From: an uncultured Bacteroidia bacterium
GTDB lineage: Bacteria; Bacteroidota; Bacteroidia; Bacteroidales; UBA932
Assembly: GCA_902789445.1 (NCBI GenBank)
Contig: CADAOB010000014.1
Coordinates: 5,756-43,603 of the forward strand
DNA: 37,848 nt
Direction: 5' to 3'
The position numbers were made by a program, and so were the translations under genes. Positions 26,045-34,092 of the stretch are shown here, piece after piece. The notes under the pieces are model-generated. The model made no database searches, was not told the origin of the DNA, and saw only the letters and a list, made by a program, of their open reading frames with translations. Position 1 is the stretch's first letter; each line of letters opens with the position of its first letter.

Positions 26045-27670
26045 CTACTTCATGTAAGGATACTTGAAGCCGCGGGCCGGAACCAGTGTTTCCTTGATGG
26101 CACGCGGGATCGCCCAGCGGATGAGGTTGAATTCGCCGCCGGCCTTGTCGTTGGTGCCCGACTTGCGCGCACCGCCGAAGGGCTGCATGCCGACCACGGC
26201 GCCGGTGGGCTTGTCGTTCACGTAGAAGTTGCCGGCTGCGTAGCGCAGGCTGTCGGCGACGCGCTGGACCATCAGGCGGTCCTGTCCGAAGACGGCGCCG
26301 GTAAGGCCATACGGCGAGGTGGTGTCGCAGAGTTCGACGGCCTTGTCCATATCGGCATCGTCATAGACATATACCGTCAGCACCGGACCGAAGATCTCTT
26401 CTTCCATCGTCTTGAAGTGCGGGTCGGTGGTCACGATGACCGTCGGCTCCACGAAGTAGCCCTTGCTCTTGTCGCAGCCGCCGCCGATGACGATCTCGGC
26501 GTCCGGGGACTTCTTCGCATAGTCGATGTTGCGGGCGATATTGTCGAACGAAGCCTCGTCGATCACGGCATTGATGAAGTTGTCGGGATCGCAGACGTCG
26601 CCCATCTTCGCTTCGGCAGCGAAAGCCTTCATCCCTTCCAGAATCTTCGGCCAGAGCGATTTGGGCGCGTACATGCGCGAAGCGGCCGAACACTTCTGGC
26701 CCTGGAACTCGAAGGCGCCGCAGAAAGCGGCCGTCGAGACGTCTTCGGCCACGGCCGAGGGCGTGACGAAGATGAAGTCCTTGCCGCCGGTCTCGCCCAC
26801 CAGGCGCGGGTAGTTCAGATAGTTGTCGATGTTCTCGCCCACCTGGCGCCACAGGGTGTTGAAGGTGGCGGAGGAGCCGGTGAAATGGACGCCTGCCAGA
26901 TACTTGGATGCGAAGATCTCCTTGCCGATGACCGAGCCCTGGCCGGGGATGAAGTTCACCACGCCGTCGGGCAGGCCGGCTTCCTTGTAGATCTGCATCA
27001 GGTAGTAGTTGGAGAGGATGGCCGTGGTCGAAGGTTTCCAGACCGTCACGTTGCCCATCAGGACCGGCGACATGTTGAGGTTCGAGGCGATGGAGGTGAA
27101 GTTGAACGGCGTCAGGGCGAAGACGAAGCCTTCGAGGGCGCGGTATTCCACGGTGTTGATCTGGCCCTTGGCGCTCTTGGGCTGGAATCCGTAGATTTCC
27201 GAAGCGAAATGGGCGTTGTAGCGCAGGAAGTCGATGAGCTCGCAGGTGGAGTCGATCTCGGCCTGGTAGAAGTTCTTGCTCTGGCCGAGCATCGTGGCGG
27301 CGTTCATCAGGGCGCGGTATTTCGTGGAAATCAACTCGGCGGCTTTCAGCAGGATGGCGGCGCGCACGGTCCAGTCGGTCTCGGACCACTGCTTGTGGGC
27401 TGCCATGGCCGCATCGATGGCCATCCGGACTTCAGCGGGACCGGCCTTGTGGTAGGTGGCCAGCACGTGCTGGTGGTCGTGGGGCATCACCACCTTGCCG
27501 GTATTGCCGGTGCGGACTTCCTTTCCGCCGATGATCAGCGGAATCTCGATCTCAATGGAACTTTGGCGTTTGAGCTCTTTCTCGAGGGCTTCTCTTTCGG
27601 GTGAACCTTTCAGGTAGGTCTTGACCGGCTCGTTGGCCGGATCCGGGAATGCGTAGATGGCGTCTCTCAT
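26045..27670 (-). CDS. pruA: L-glutamate gamma-semialdehyde (P5C) dehydrogenase
   Basis: This NAD-dependent aldehyde dehydrogenase oxidises the product of proline dehydrogenase to glutamate. The 541-aa protein is the stand-alone form found in Bacteroidetes and eukaryotes (about 540-545 aa), not the PutA fusion. Visible are the general-base region LVGETGGKD (near residue 292), the catalytic Cys in FQGQKCSAAS (near 325), EEIFGPVLTVYVYDD, and the C-terminal GGARKSGTNDKAG segment. It is the first gene of an operon with the EamA transporter and converges on the fused flavoprotein gene. No classical TIM-barrel proline dehydrogenase is present in the window. Confidence 0.95.
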   Translation of the reverse strand: MRDAIYAFPDPANEPVKTYLKGSPEREALEKELKRQSSIEIEIPLIIGGKEVRTGNTGKVVMPHDHQHVLATYHKAGPAEVRMAIDAAMAAHKQWSETDWTVRAAILLKAAELISTKYRALMNAATMLGQSKNFYQAEIDSTCELIDFLRYNAHFASEIYGFQPKSAKGQINTVEYRALEGFVFALTPFNFTSIASNLNMSPVLMGNVTVWKPSTTAILSNYYLMQIYKEAGLPDGVVNFIPGQGSVIGKEIFASKYLAGVHFTGSSATFNTLWRQVGENIDNYLNYPRLVGETGGKDFIFVTPSAVAEDVSTAAFCGAFEFQGQKCSAASRMYAPKSLWPKILEGMKAFAAEAKMGDVCDPDNFINAVIDEASFDNIARNIDYAKKSPDAEIVIGGGCDKSKGYFVEPTVIVTTDPHFKTMEEEIFGPVLTVYVYDDADMDKAVELCDTTSPYGLTGAVFGQDRLMVQRVADSLRYAAGNFYVNDKPTGAVVGMQPFGGARKSGTNDKAGGEFNLIRWAIPRAIKETLVPARGFKYPYMK

Positions 27671-27705
27671 TTCAGTATGCTTTGTTTGATTGTTTCACGA
27701 ATCTT

Positions 27706-27713
27706 CAAATTTA
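27706..27713 (-). promoter_or_regulatory. -7 element of the pruA-EamA operon
   Basis: TAAATTTG on the minus strand matches the consensus; predicted start near 27702, 5' UTR about 32 bases. Confidence 0.6.
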
Positions 27714-27727
27714 CGAATTTTTTTATG

Positions 27728-27735
27728 TAACTTCG
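27728..27735 (+). promoter_or_regulatory. -7 element of the deoxynucleoside kinase gene
   Basis: TAACTTCG differs from TAnnTTTG at one base; predicted start near 27739, 5' UTR about 25 bases. Confidence 0.45.
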
Positions 27736-27763
27736 CAAATCAAGCCGTAAAATCGTAACAAAA

Positions 27764-28378
27764 ATGCACATCGGAATCGCCGGCAACATCGGCAGCGGAA
27801 AGACCACGCTCACGCGGATGCTCGCCCAGCACTATGGCTGGACCCCGAAATACGAGGCCGTGACCCACAATCCCTTCCTCGAAGACTACTACAAGGACAT
27901 CCAGCGCTGGTCTTTCAACTTGGAGGTTTATTTCCTGACCCAGCGTTTCAAGGACGTGATGGAGATCGCCCGCAGCCGCGAGACCATCATCCAGGACCGC
28001 ACCATCTTCGAAGGCGTCTATGTCTTCGTGGCCAACAACGTGGCCATGGGCAATCTCTCCCAGCGCGATTACGATGCCTATATGGATCTCTTCCAGGTGA
28101 TGATGCAGATGGTCAAGCTGCCCGACCTGCTGATCTATCTCAAATGCTCGATCCCCCACCTGGTGGCCCAGATCCAGAAGCGCGGCCGGGAATACGAACA
28201 GTCGATGAGCCTCGAATACCTCGGCGGCCTGAACCGGCGCTACGAGGAATTCATCACGCAGGAATACAAGGGGGAAGTCCTGACCATCAATGCCGACGGC
28301 CTGGACTTCCAGAACAATCCCGAAGATTTCGCACAGATAACGGACAGGATCGACGCCCGCCTGTTCGGTCTGTTCTAA
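27764..28378 (+). CDS. Deoxynucleoside kinase
   Basis: This family phosphorylates deoxynucleosides for nucleotide salvage. The 204-aa product opens with the P-loop GNIGSGKTT (residues 7-15) and has the conserved EAVTHNPFLEDYYKD substrate segment, an FLTQRFKD helix, the DRTIFEG motif equivalent to DRS, and a lid region with RGREYEQ. Length fits bacterial dNK/dGK enzymes (about 200-215). Base specificity (dA/dG/dC) cannot be told. It stands alone, divergent from pruA, with a 30-bp gap before the convergent S9 peptidase gene that contains a small hairpin (28389-28403). Confidence 0.92.
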   Translation: MHIGIAGNIGSGKTTLTRMLAQHYGWTPKYEAVTHNPFLEDYYKDIQRWSFNLEVYFLTQRFKDVMEIARSRETIIQDRTIFEGVYVFVANNVAMGNLSQRDYDAYMDLFQVMMQMVKLPDLLIYLKCSIPHLVAQIQKRGREYEQSMSLEYLGGLNRRYEEFITQEYKGEVLTINADGLDFQNNPEDFAQITDRIDARLFGLF

Positions 28379-28408
28379 CGGCCTCCATTCCGCTTCGAGC
28401 GGACAGGT

Positions 28409-30322
28409 CTACAGATAATCGTTGAAATACATCGTGACTTTGTCCATGAGGTGGACGCGGTCCACACCGCGGACGTTGTGCGGATGGGTCGGGTACGGGA
28501 AGTAATCGACCTGCACCTTGTTCTTGATGCAGCTTTCCACGAAACTCAGGCTGTGTTCCCAGACGACGGTATCGTCGATGGCGCCCTGGCAGATGAGCAG
28601 CTTGGCCTTCAGGTCTTTGGCGCGCGGGATCAGCGAGGTCTTCGCAAAACCTTCCGGATTGGTGGCTTCCGTCTCCATGTAGCGCTCACCGTACATGACC
28701 TCATACCATTTCCAGTCGATGACCGGACCGCCCGCGACGGCAACCTTGAAGACGTCGGGATAGTTGACGGCCAGGGAGATGGTCATGAAGCCGCCATAGC
28801 TCCAGCCGTGGACACCGATACGGTCGCGGTCCACCCAGGGATGCGACATCAGCCATTTCATGCCTTCCATCTGGTCGGCCATCTCGGCCTGGCCGCACCG
28901 GCGGTGGATGGCTTTCTCATATTCCGCACCCCGGTTGGGCGTGCCGCGGCCGTCCATCGTGAAAACGATGTAGCCGTGCTGGGCCATGTAGATATCCCAG
29001 CGGGACATGCCGCCCTGATACACGTCGCGGATAAGCTGCGAATGCGGGCCGCCGTACACATAGAGGATCACCGGGTATTTCTTCGAAGGGTCGAAATCGA
29101 TGGGATAGACCAGTCCGTAATGGTTGTCGTACTTGCCGTCGGCGCTCTTGACGGTTCCCGTCTCGATGCGGCAACTGGTCAATTGCGGAGCCGGCTCCGG
29201 GGCCCGGTAGAGTTCCGTGAACTTCTTGCCGTCGGTGGTCCCCCACCCCGTGACGCGGGGCACGTCGAGCGACGACCAGCTGTCCAGGAAGTATTTGCCG
29301 TCGGGCGAAATCTGGCACATGTGCCAGCCTTCCTCCCGCGTCAGACGCAGTTTCTTCCCGGTCTTGAGATCCACCCGGAAAAGATGGTTCTCCACCGGCG
29401 AGACCTCGGCGGAATAATAATAGATGTAGCGTCCGCGCTGCGCGACGAACGAGCAGTCGGCGTCCACATCGGTCAGGCGGCGGGGTTCGGACTTGCCGCT
29501 GGCCGAGCAGAGATAATAGTTCTTGTAGCCGTCGCGGTTGTCGGTAAAATAGAGGAAGCTGTCGGGATCGGATTCGAGGAACACGAGCGGCTCCTGCGGT
29601 TCCACCCAGCGGTCATTGTGCTCGGTCAGCAGGGTTCCCAGGCATTTGCCGTCCGCCGCGTCATAGACATTGAGGTGAACGTTTTTCTGGGGCCGGTCGA
29701 GCACCTGGATGTAGAGGCGGTCACTGCCGGGGCCCCAGGTCACGTTGGTCAGATAGCGTTCCTCGTCGAAATCGGTGACATCCAGCCAGACGGTCGTCCC
29801 GGATGCGATGTCATAGACACCCACGGCAATCTGCTCGGAAGTCATCCCGTTCATCGGATAGCGGATTTCCCGCAGGGTGCCGGTACGGGTAGTGATGTCC
29901 AGCAGCGGGAACAGGGTCACGGCCCGCTCGTCCTTGCGGTAAAACGCGATCTTGCTGCTGTCGGGCGAGACGAAGATGCCGCCGCTGATGCCGAATTCGT
30001 TGCGGCTGACGCTCTGCCCGCACACGATGCCGGGATCGGCGTAAGCCGTGATGGCGTGCTCAACGCCCTGTTTATCCTTGTAATACAAGTTATTGCCTCG
30101 CGTATAGGCCAGCGGCGCGGGACGCTGGCGGCGCGGTGCGGCGCCCGGTTCATCCTGCGCCACGACCGCCTTGTCGCCGGTCCAGTGCCAGGAAGGAGAT
30201 TGTACCATCAGGCCGCGGCCCAGCACGGCCTCTTCCATTGTCATCACCCTGCGCGCTTCCTGCGCGAAGGAAAGCGGCCCGGCAAGCAGCAGGACCAGCA
30301 GAAGGAGCGAAATTCGTTTCAT
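28409..30322 (-). CDS. Secreted S9-family (DPP-IV-like) serine peptidase
   Basis: The start at 30322 gives a signal peptide (MKRISLLLLVLLLAGPLSFAQ, cleavage after SFA); longer in-frame starts would pass through the upstream promoter region and add 135 non-homologous residues. The 637-aa protein has a beta-propeller (about 25-380) and an alpha/beta-hydrolase peptidase domain. The nucleophile is in GWSYGG (near residue 507), the acid in GAIDDTVVW (near 582) and the His in THPHNVRG (near 617). DPP-IV-type enzymes of Bacteroidales remove X-Pro or X-Ala dipeptides in the periplasm; they are usually about 700-740 aa, so this is a compact version with a shortened N-terminal region. TATCTTTA (30327-30334, minus strand; one mismatch to the consensus) is a possible -7 box right at the start codon. 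Confidence 0.9.
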   Translation of the reverse strand: MKRISLLLLVLLLAGPLSFAQEARRVMTMEEAVLGRGLMVQSPSWHWTGDKAVVAQDEPGAAPRRQRPAPLAYTRGNNLYYKDKQGVEHAITAYADPGIVCGQSVSRNEFGISGGIFVSPDSSKIAFYRKDERAVTLFPLLDITTRTGTLREIRYPMNGMTSEQIAVGVYDIASGTTVWLDVTDFDEERYLTNVTWGPGSDRLYIQVLDRPQKNVHLNVYDAADGKCLGTLLTEHNDRWVEPQEPLVFLESDPDSFLYFTDNRDGYKNYYLCSASGKSEPRRLTDVDADCSFVAQRGRYIYYYSAEVSPVENHLFRVDLKTGKKLRLTREEGWHMCQISPDGKYFLDSWSSLDVPRVTGWGTTDGKKFTELYRAPEPAPQLTSCRIETGTVKSADGKYDNHYGLVYPIDFDPSKKYPVILYVYGGPHSQLIRDVYQGGMSRWDIYMAQHGYIVFTMDGRGTPNRGAEYEKAIHRRCGQAEMADQMEGMKWLMSHPWVDRDRIGVHGWSYGGFMTISLAVNYPDVFKVAVAGGPVIDWKWYEVMYGERYMETEATNPEGFAKTSLIPRAKDLKAKLLICQGAIDDTVVWEHSLSFVESCIKNKVQVDYFPYPTHPHNVRGVDRVHLMDKVTMYFNDYL

Positions 30323-30373
30323 CTGGTAAAGATAATCATTTTCCAGCAGATTCGGATATTTGCAAAATATCGC

Positions 30374-30381
30374 TATTTTTG
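30374..30381 (+). promoter_or_regulatory. -7 element of the lipid/envelope operon
   Basis: TATTTTTG matches the consensus; predicted start near 30385, 5' UTR about 68 bases before the ATG at 30453. Confidence 0.5.
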
Positions 30382-30452
30382 CACAATTTTTCGAAAAGTC
30401 AAACATTTGCCCCGCTTTTTGTAGTAAAGACGGTTTTATAAATTTGAAAAAC

Positions 30453-31160
30453 ATGGATAAAAAAGCTGAACGGATCCAGACCTCGTTCCTCAACGGCGTC
30501 GAGAAAAAAGCGTTGGTCTGGCTTGCCCAGCGGCAACCGAAATGGGTCACTTCCGATATGCTTACGTGGATCGGCACTTTCGGGTCTATGCTCATCGCGC
30601 TGGGATACATCCTTTCCCACATCAATGTCAACTGGCTGTGGCTCAGTTCATTCGGGCTGATTGTAAACTGGTACGGCGACTCGCTCGACGGGACGCTTGC
30701 CCGCGTGCGGAAGACCCAGCGGCCCATCTACGGCTACTACCTCGACCACACGGTGGACGGCATCAACGAGACTTTCATGTTCGTCGGTATCGGCCTGTCC
30801 CCTTTCCTGAACCTCTACACGGCCCTGGCCATGCTGGTGGTTTACCTGCAGCTGACCCTCAACGTCAGTATGAACGCGCACCTGAAATCGGAATTCAAAC
30901 TGACCTACGCCGGCCTCGGCCCGACCGAATTCCGCGTGGCCGCCATCCTGCTCAACACCCTGCTGATCCTCATCAAGCCCTGGCAGCAGTTCGAACGGGT
31001 CTTCACCATCTTCGGCAAGACGGTTTACGTACACGCGCTGGACTATCCCGGCCTGGCCATCCTGGCCATCCTGCTGCTGGTCTATTTCGTGACCGTGTGG
31101 AACGACATGCGCTATTACGCCAAGATCGATCCGCTGCCCAAGCGCAAAGAAGATGAGTAG
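30453..31160 (+). CDS. CDP-alcohol phosphatidyltransferase family membrane protein
   Basis: The family transfers phospho-alcohols from CDP-linked lipids, making phospholipid head groups. The 235-aa protein has about six helices and the catalytic motif D79-G80-xx-A83-R84 ... G94-xxx-D98-xxx-D102 in full. The start MDKKAERIQ is chosen because the in-frame extension to 30360 crosses the promoter. The acceptor alcohol is not evident. It is the first gene of a five-gene run with overlapping ends (8 bp with the GtrA-like gene), consistent with membrane-lipid or glycan-lipid synthesis. Confidence 0.88.
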   Translation: MDKKAERIQTSFLNGVEKKALVWLAQRQPKWVTSDMLTWIGTFGSMLIALGYILSHINVNWLWLSSFGLIVNWYGDSLDGTLARVRKTQRPIYGYYLDHTVDGINETFMFVGIGLSPFLNLYTALAMLVVYLQLTLNVSMNAHLKSEFKLTYAGLGPTEFRVAAILLNTLLILIKPWQQFERVFTIFGKTVYVHALDYPGLAILAILLLVYFVTVWNDMRYYAKIDPLPKRKEDE

Positions 31161-31641
31161 CCGGCTGATCGACCTTTTCAAGCGTTTCATCGGTTACGTT
31201 AGCGTAAGCCTGATCGGCACGGCCGTGGATACGGCCGTGCTGTGGGTATGTTCCCACCTGCTTTTCAGCGGCAGCTATTTCGGGCGGAACATCCTCTCCC
31301 CCACCATCTCCTTCGAGTGCGCCGTCTTCGTGAATTTCTGCTCCTGCTACTTTTTCGTGTGGAAGGACCGGATTTCCCAGCGCGGCACCCGCTCCTTCTT
31401 CCGGCACTACGCCGGATACAACGCATCCTGCACCGGTGCCTTCCTACTCAAAATGGGACTGCTTCAGCTCGTCCTCTGGATCACCGGCCTGGACGTGGTG
31501 TGGTGCAACCTCATCGCCCTGTGCTTCTCCGGCCTGTTCAACTTCACCATGAGCGACCGGGTCATTTTCAAAAAGAAAAAAATCTTCCCCGATGCCAGTC
31601 TTGACCGTACAGGAAATCCGGCAGCTGATTCCGAAACTTGA
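31153..31641 (+). CDS. GtrA-like membrane protein
   Basis: GtrA proteins have four membrane helices and are thought to flip or handle polyprenyl-linked sugars. The 162-aa product shows FIGYVSVSLIGTAVDTAVLWV, a second helix around FECAVFVNFCSCYFFVW, and FSGLFNFTMSDRVIFKK, the typical end of the family. About 24 further residues (KKKIFPDASLDRTG...) extend into the next gene. The start overlaps the previous gene by eight bases, and the last 50 bases overlap the acyltransferase gene in another frame. Confidence 0.88.
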   Translation: MSSRLIDLFKRFIGYVSVSLIGTAVDTAVLWVCSHLLFSGSYFGRNILSPTISFECAVFVNFCSCYFFVWKDRISQRGTRSFFRHYAGYNASCTGAFLLKMGLLQLVLWITGLDVVWCNLIALCFSGLFNFTMSDRVIFKKKKIFPDASLDRTGNPAADSET

Positions 31642-32446
31642 CAGCGACCGGTATGAGCGTCTGATCCGCCGGGTGATGCACCTCGCTTCGCTCGACCGGG
31701 TCAACGAACTGTACGACCGCAACTGTCAGTGGCAGGGTACGGACTTCGCCGAAGCCATCCTCAAGGATATCGGCGTGGACTACCAGATCGGCAATCCCGG
31801 CCGGCTTGAAACCTTGCCAGACGGTGCTTTCATCACCATAAGCAACCACCCCTACGGTCACATCGACGGCATCATGCTGGTCGATCTCTTCGGCCACATC
31901 CGGAAGGAATATAAAGTGATGGTCAATGAAATGTTGGCGCACATCCGGGCGATGAGTCCCAGTTTCATCAATGTCGTCCCCAAGGGCGCCGAGGATACCG
32001 GGCCGAAAGCCGCCAGCCTGGGCGGTGTCCGCGAGACGCTCGGCCACCTGCGCGACGGATTTCCGGTGGGATTCTTCCCTGCGGGCGCCGTATCCGACCT
32101 CAGCCTCAAGGACCGCTGCATCCGGGACCGGGAGTGGCAACAGCCCATCCTGCGGCTCATCCAGAAGGCCCGCGTCCCCATCGTCCCGGTCCGCTTCTTC
32201 GACCGCAATTCCCTGTACTACTACAGCCTCGGCCTGATCGACTGGAAGGTGCGGATCCTGCGCCTCTGCGGCGAGGTCTTCAACAAACGGGGAAAGACCA
32301 TCCGGCTGGGCATCGGAGAGACCATCTCTCCGGAGCAACAGGCCGCCTGTCCGGACACCGATGCGCTGGGAGCGTTCCTGCGCAAAAGCGTCTATGAGAT
32401 GCCCCTGCCCGAATCATTCATCTCTCGCAGCGAAATCAAATTATGA
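31592..32446 (+). CDS. Lysophospholipid acyltransferase-like protein (PlsC superfamily, hemolysin/OlsA-like)
   Basis: The 284-aa protein has the acyltransferase motif SNHPYGHIDG (H-x5-D form, as in the hemolysin/ornithine-lipid branch) at about residues 88-97, and FPAGAVS, the counterpart of the FPAGRVS block in that branch. A third conserved block VPIVPVRF follows. It has no clear transmembrane helix and is probably membrane-associated. The start MPVLTVQEIRQLIPKL resembles the family N-terminus, so the 50-bp overlap with the GtrA-like gene appears genuine. It shares ATGA with the next gene. The acyl acceptor is unknown. Confidence 0.85.
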   Translation: MPVLTVQEIRQLIPKLDSDRYERLIRRVMHLASLDRVNELYDRNCQWQGTDFAEAILKDIGVDYQIGNPGRLETLPDGAFITISNHPYGHIDGIMLVDLFGHIRKEYKVMVNEMLAHIRAMSPSFINVVPKGAEDTGPKAASLGGVRETLGHLRDGFPVGFFPAGAVSDLSLKDRCIRDREWQQPILRLIQKARVPIVPVRFFDRNSLYYYSLGLIDWKVRILRLCGEVFNKRGKTIRLGIGETISPEQQAACPDTDALGAFLRKSVYEMPLPESFISRSEIKL

Positions 32447-34086
32447 AAAGAGCAGAAACCTTTCTGTCCGGCATCCTCTGCGGCCTGGCACTGCTGGCGG
32501 CGGGATGCACGCCGAAAGACGGAGTCCGCTTCGACGCGGATTTCGAATCCGGCGCCCTGGGCAAAGTGGAACGGATCGACCGCAGCCGCATCCGACTGAC
32601 GGACGAAGAAAGCCTGACCAGCCTCTCCTACGCCGTCCACGGCAGTTTCGACCCGAAGAATCCCGTGGACACAGCCCTTTATCCCAGTGCCAACTGGTAT
32701 TATTTCCGGATGACCGGCGTCAAGGGAAAACAGATCTACCTGACCGGCGTGCACAACAGCGTCCCGCGCACCTCCTATTCCTACGACGGCGAGCACTGGG
32801 CCCATCTCCCGCTGGGGGAATCGGACCGGCTCCTGCTCGACAAATACTTCACCCGCGACACGGTGTTCCTCGCCCTGTATGAGCCCTATACCTACAGTTA
32901 TCTGCAGGAACGCCTCCAGACCTGGACGGCACGGCCGGACGTGACACTCGACACCATCGGGCTGAGTCACGAAGGCCGTCCGCTGCAGCTGATGCACATC
33001 ACCGACCCGTCCGTCCCGGCCGAAAAGAAAGCCCGCATCTGGATCCACGGCCGGCAGCATCCCTCCGAGACACCGGCCTCCTACCTGGTGGACGGACTGG
33101 TGGAATACCTGACATCCGACACGCCGGAAGGCAAGGCGCTCCGCCGGCAGCTCGACACCTATGTGCTCCCCTTTGCCAACCCGGACGGCGTGGCGGACGG
33201 CCTCTCCCGCTCCAATGCCCTGGGCGTGAACCAGGAGATCAACTTCGGACGCAGCGACGACAGCACGGTCGTGGAAGTGAAAGCCATCAAGGAAACCCTC
33301 ACCCGGCTGACCGCGGAGCGGCCCTTCGACTTCCTGCTCAACAGCCATTCCCAGCATGCCGAATCGGCCACCTTCTGGATGCACCGGGGCAGCTGCTCCT
33401 CCCCGGCCTATTTCCGCAAACAGTGGGCCTTCACCGGGCTTGTCAGCAGCTTCAACCCCTGCATCCGGCCCCTGGACATGAATTTCTCCGACATAGCGCC
33501 CCGCTATGTGGAAGGCTGGAGCTGGGAGCGCTTCGGCGACAGGACCATCGCCCTGACCATCGAGACGACCTATAACTGCTATTCCTTCGACCGCGACGGC
33601 CTGTGGGCCGACAACGACAACATCCGGAGCTTCGGGAAACGGACGCTGCAGGCCATGGCCGAGTACCTCGGACTCTCCCTGCCGGGCCGGTATGTGGTCG
33701 AGACGCCCGCCCGGATGGCGGCCGGCTGGGAAGCCTTCCCGGACGAAAGCCGCTCCTACCTGGGCCAGAACGCCTGGCAGGCGACCCGCAGCGGCGCCGC
33801 CGTCAATTATACACTGGACCAGCTCCCGGCCGGACGCTACGACATCTACCGTTACGTCGCGGGCGACTGCATCGAACCGGAAGGCCAGTCCGACCTCCGG
33901 GTTCCGGATTCGGACCGCTGGACCGATCCCGGCATCCACGGCTGGGTCTATGAGGCCACGGTCAGCCAGCCCCGCAGCGGCCGGTTCACTTACACCTACA
34001 AGGCCAAAGAAGCCGGCGACACGGCCGACGCCCTGCTCGTACTCCGCTGCGACCCGCAGGCTCCGGCCGCCGGAAACCGGCCCTGA
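32443..34086 (+). CDS. M14-family carboxypeptidase-like lipoprotein (cytosolic-carboxypeptidase-like branch)
   Basis: The 547-aa product has a lipoprotein signal with Cys22 (LALLAAGC). Residues about 25-155 form a beta-sandwich like that preceding the peptidase in CCP/Nna1-type enzymes (NWYYFRMTGVKGKQIYL). The zinc motif is HPSE, His206 and Glu209 in IHGRQHPSE; the third ligand is in NSHSQHAE, and the general base is probably in TIETTYN. Oddly, the substrate-binding NR pair is replaced: GVNQEINFG (261-269) stands where GVNLNRNW-like sequence is expected. A C-terminal beta domain (about 400-540) follows. Substrate may be unusual or activity altered. It is the fourth gene of the operon, starting inside the acyltransferase stop (ATGA). 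Confidence 0.85.
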   Translation: MKRAETFLSGILCGLALLAAGCTPKDGVRFDADFESGALGKVERIDRSRIRLTDEESLTSLSYAVHGSFDPKNPVDTALYPSANWYYFRMTGVKGKQIYLTGVHNSVPRTSYSYDGEHWAHLPLGESDRLLLDKYFTRDTVFLALYEPYTYSYLQERLQTWTARPDVTLDTIGLSHEGRPLQLMHITDPSVPAEKKARIWIHGRQHPSETPASYLVDGLVEYLTSDTPEGKALRRQLDTYVLPFANPDGVADGLSRSNALGVNQEINFGRSDDSTVVEVKAIKETLTRLTAERPFDFLLNSHSQHAESATFWMHRGSCSSPAYFRKQWAFTGLVSSFNPCIRPLDMNFSDIAPRYVEGWSWERFGDRTIALTIETTYNCYSFDRDGLWADNDNIRSFGKRTLQAMAEYLGLSLPGRYVVETPARMAAGWEAFPDESRSYLGQNAWQATRSGAAVNYTLDQLPAGRYDIYRYVAGDCIEPEGQSDLRVPDSDRWTDPGIHGWVYEATVSQPRSGRFTYTYKAKEAGDTADALLVLRCDPQAPAAGNRP

Positions 34087-34092
34087 TACACC

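Noticed and set aside
28389-28403. Bidirectional terminator between the kinase and S9 peptidase genes
   Set aside because: TCCGCT-TCG-AGCGGA is a neat 6-bp hairpin but has no T-run on either strand.
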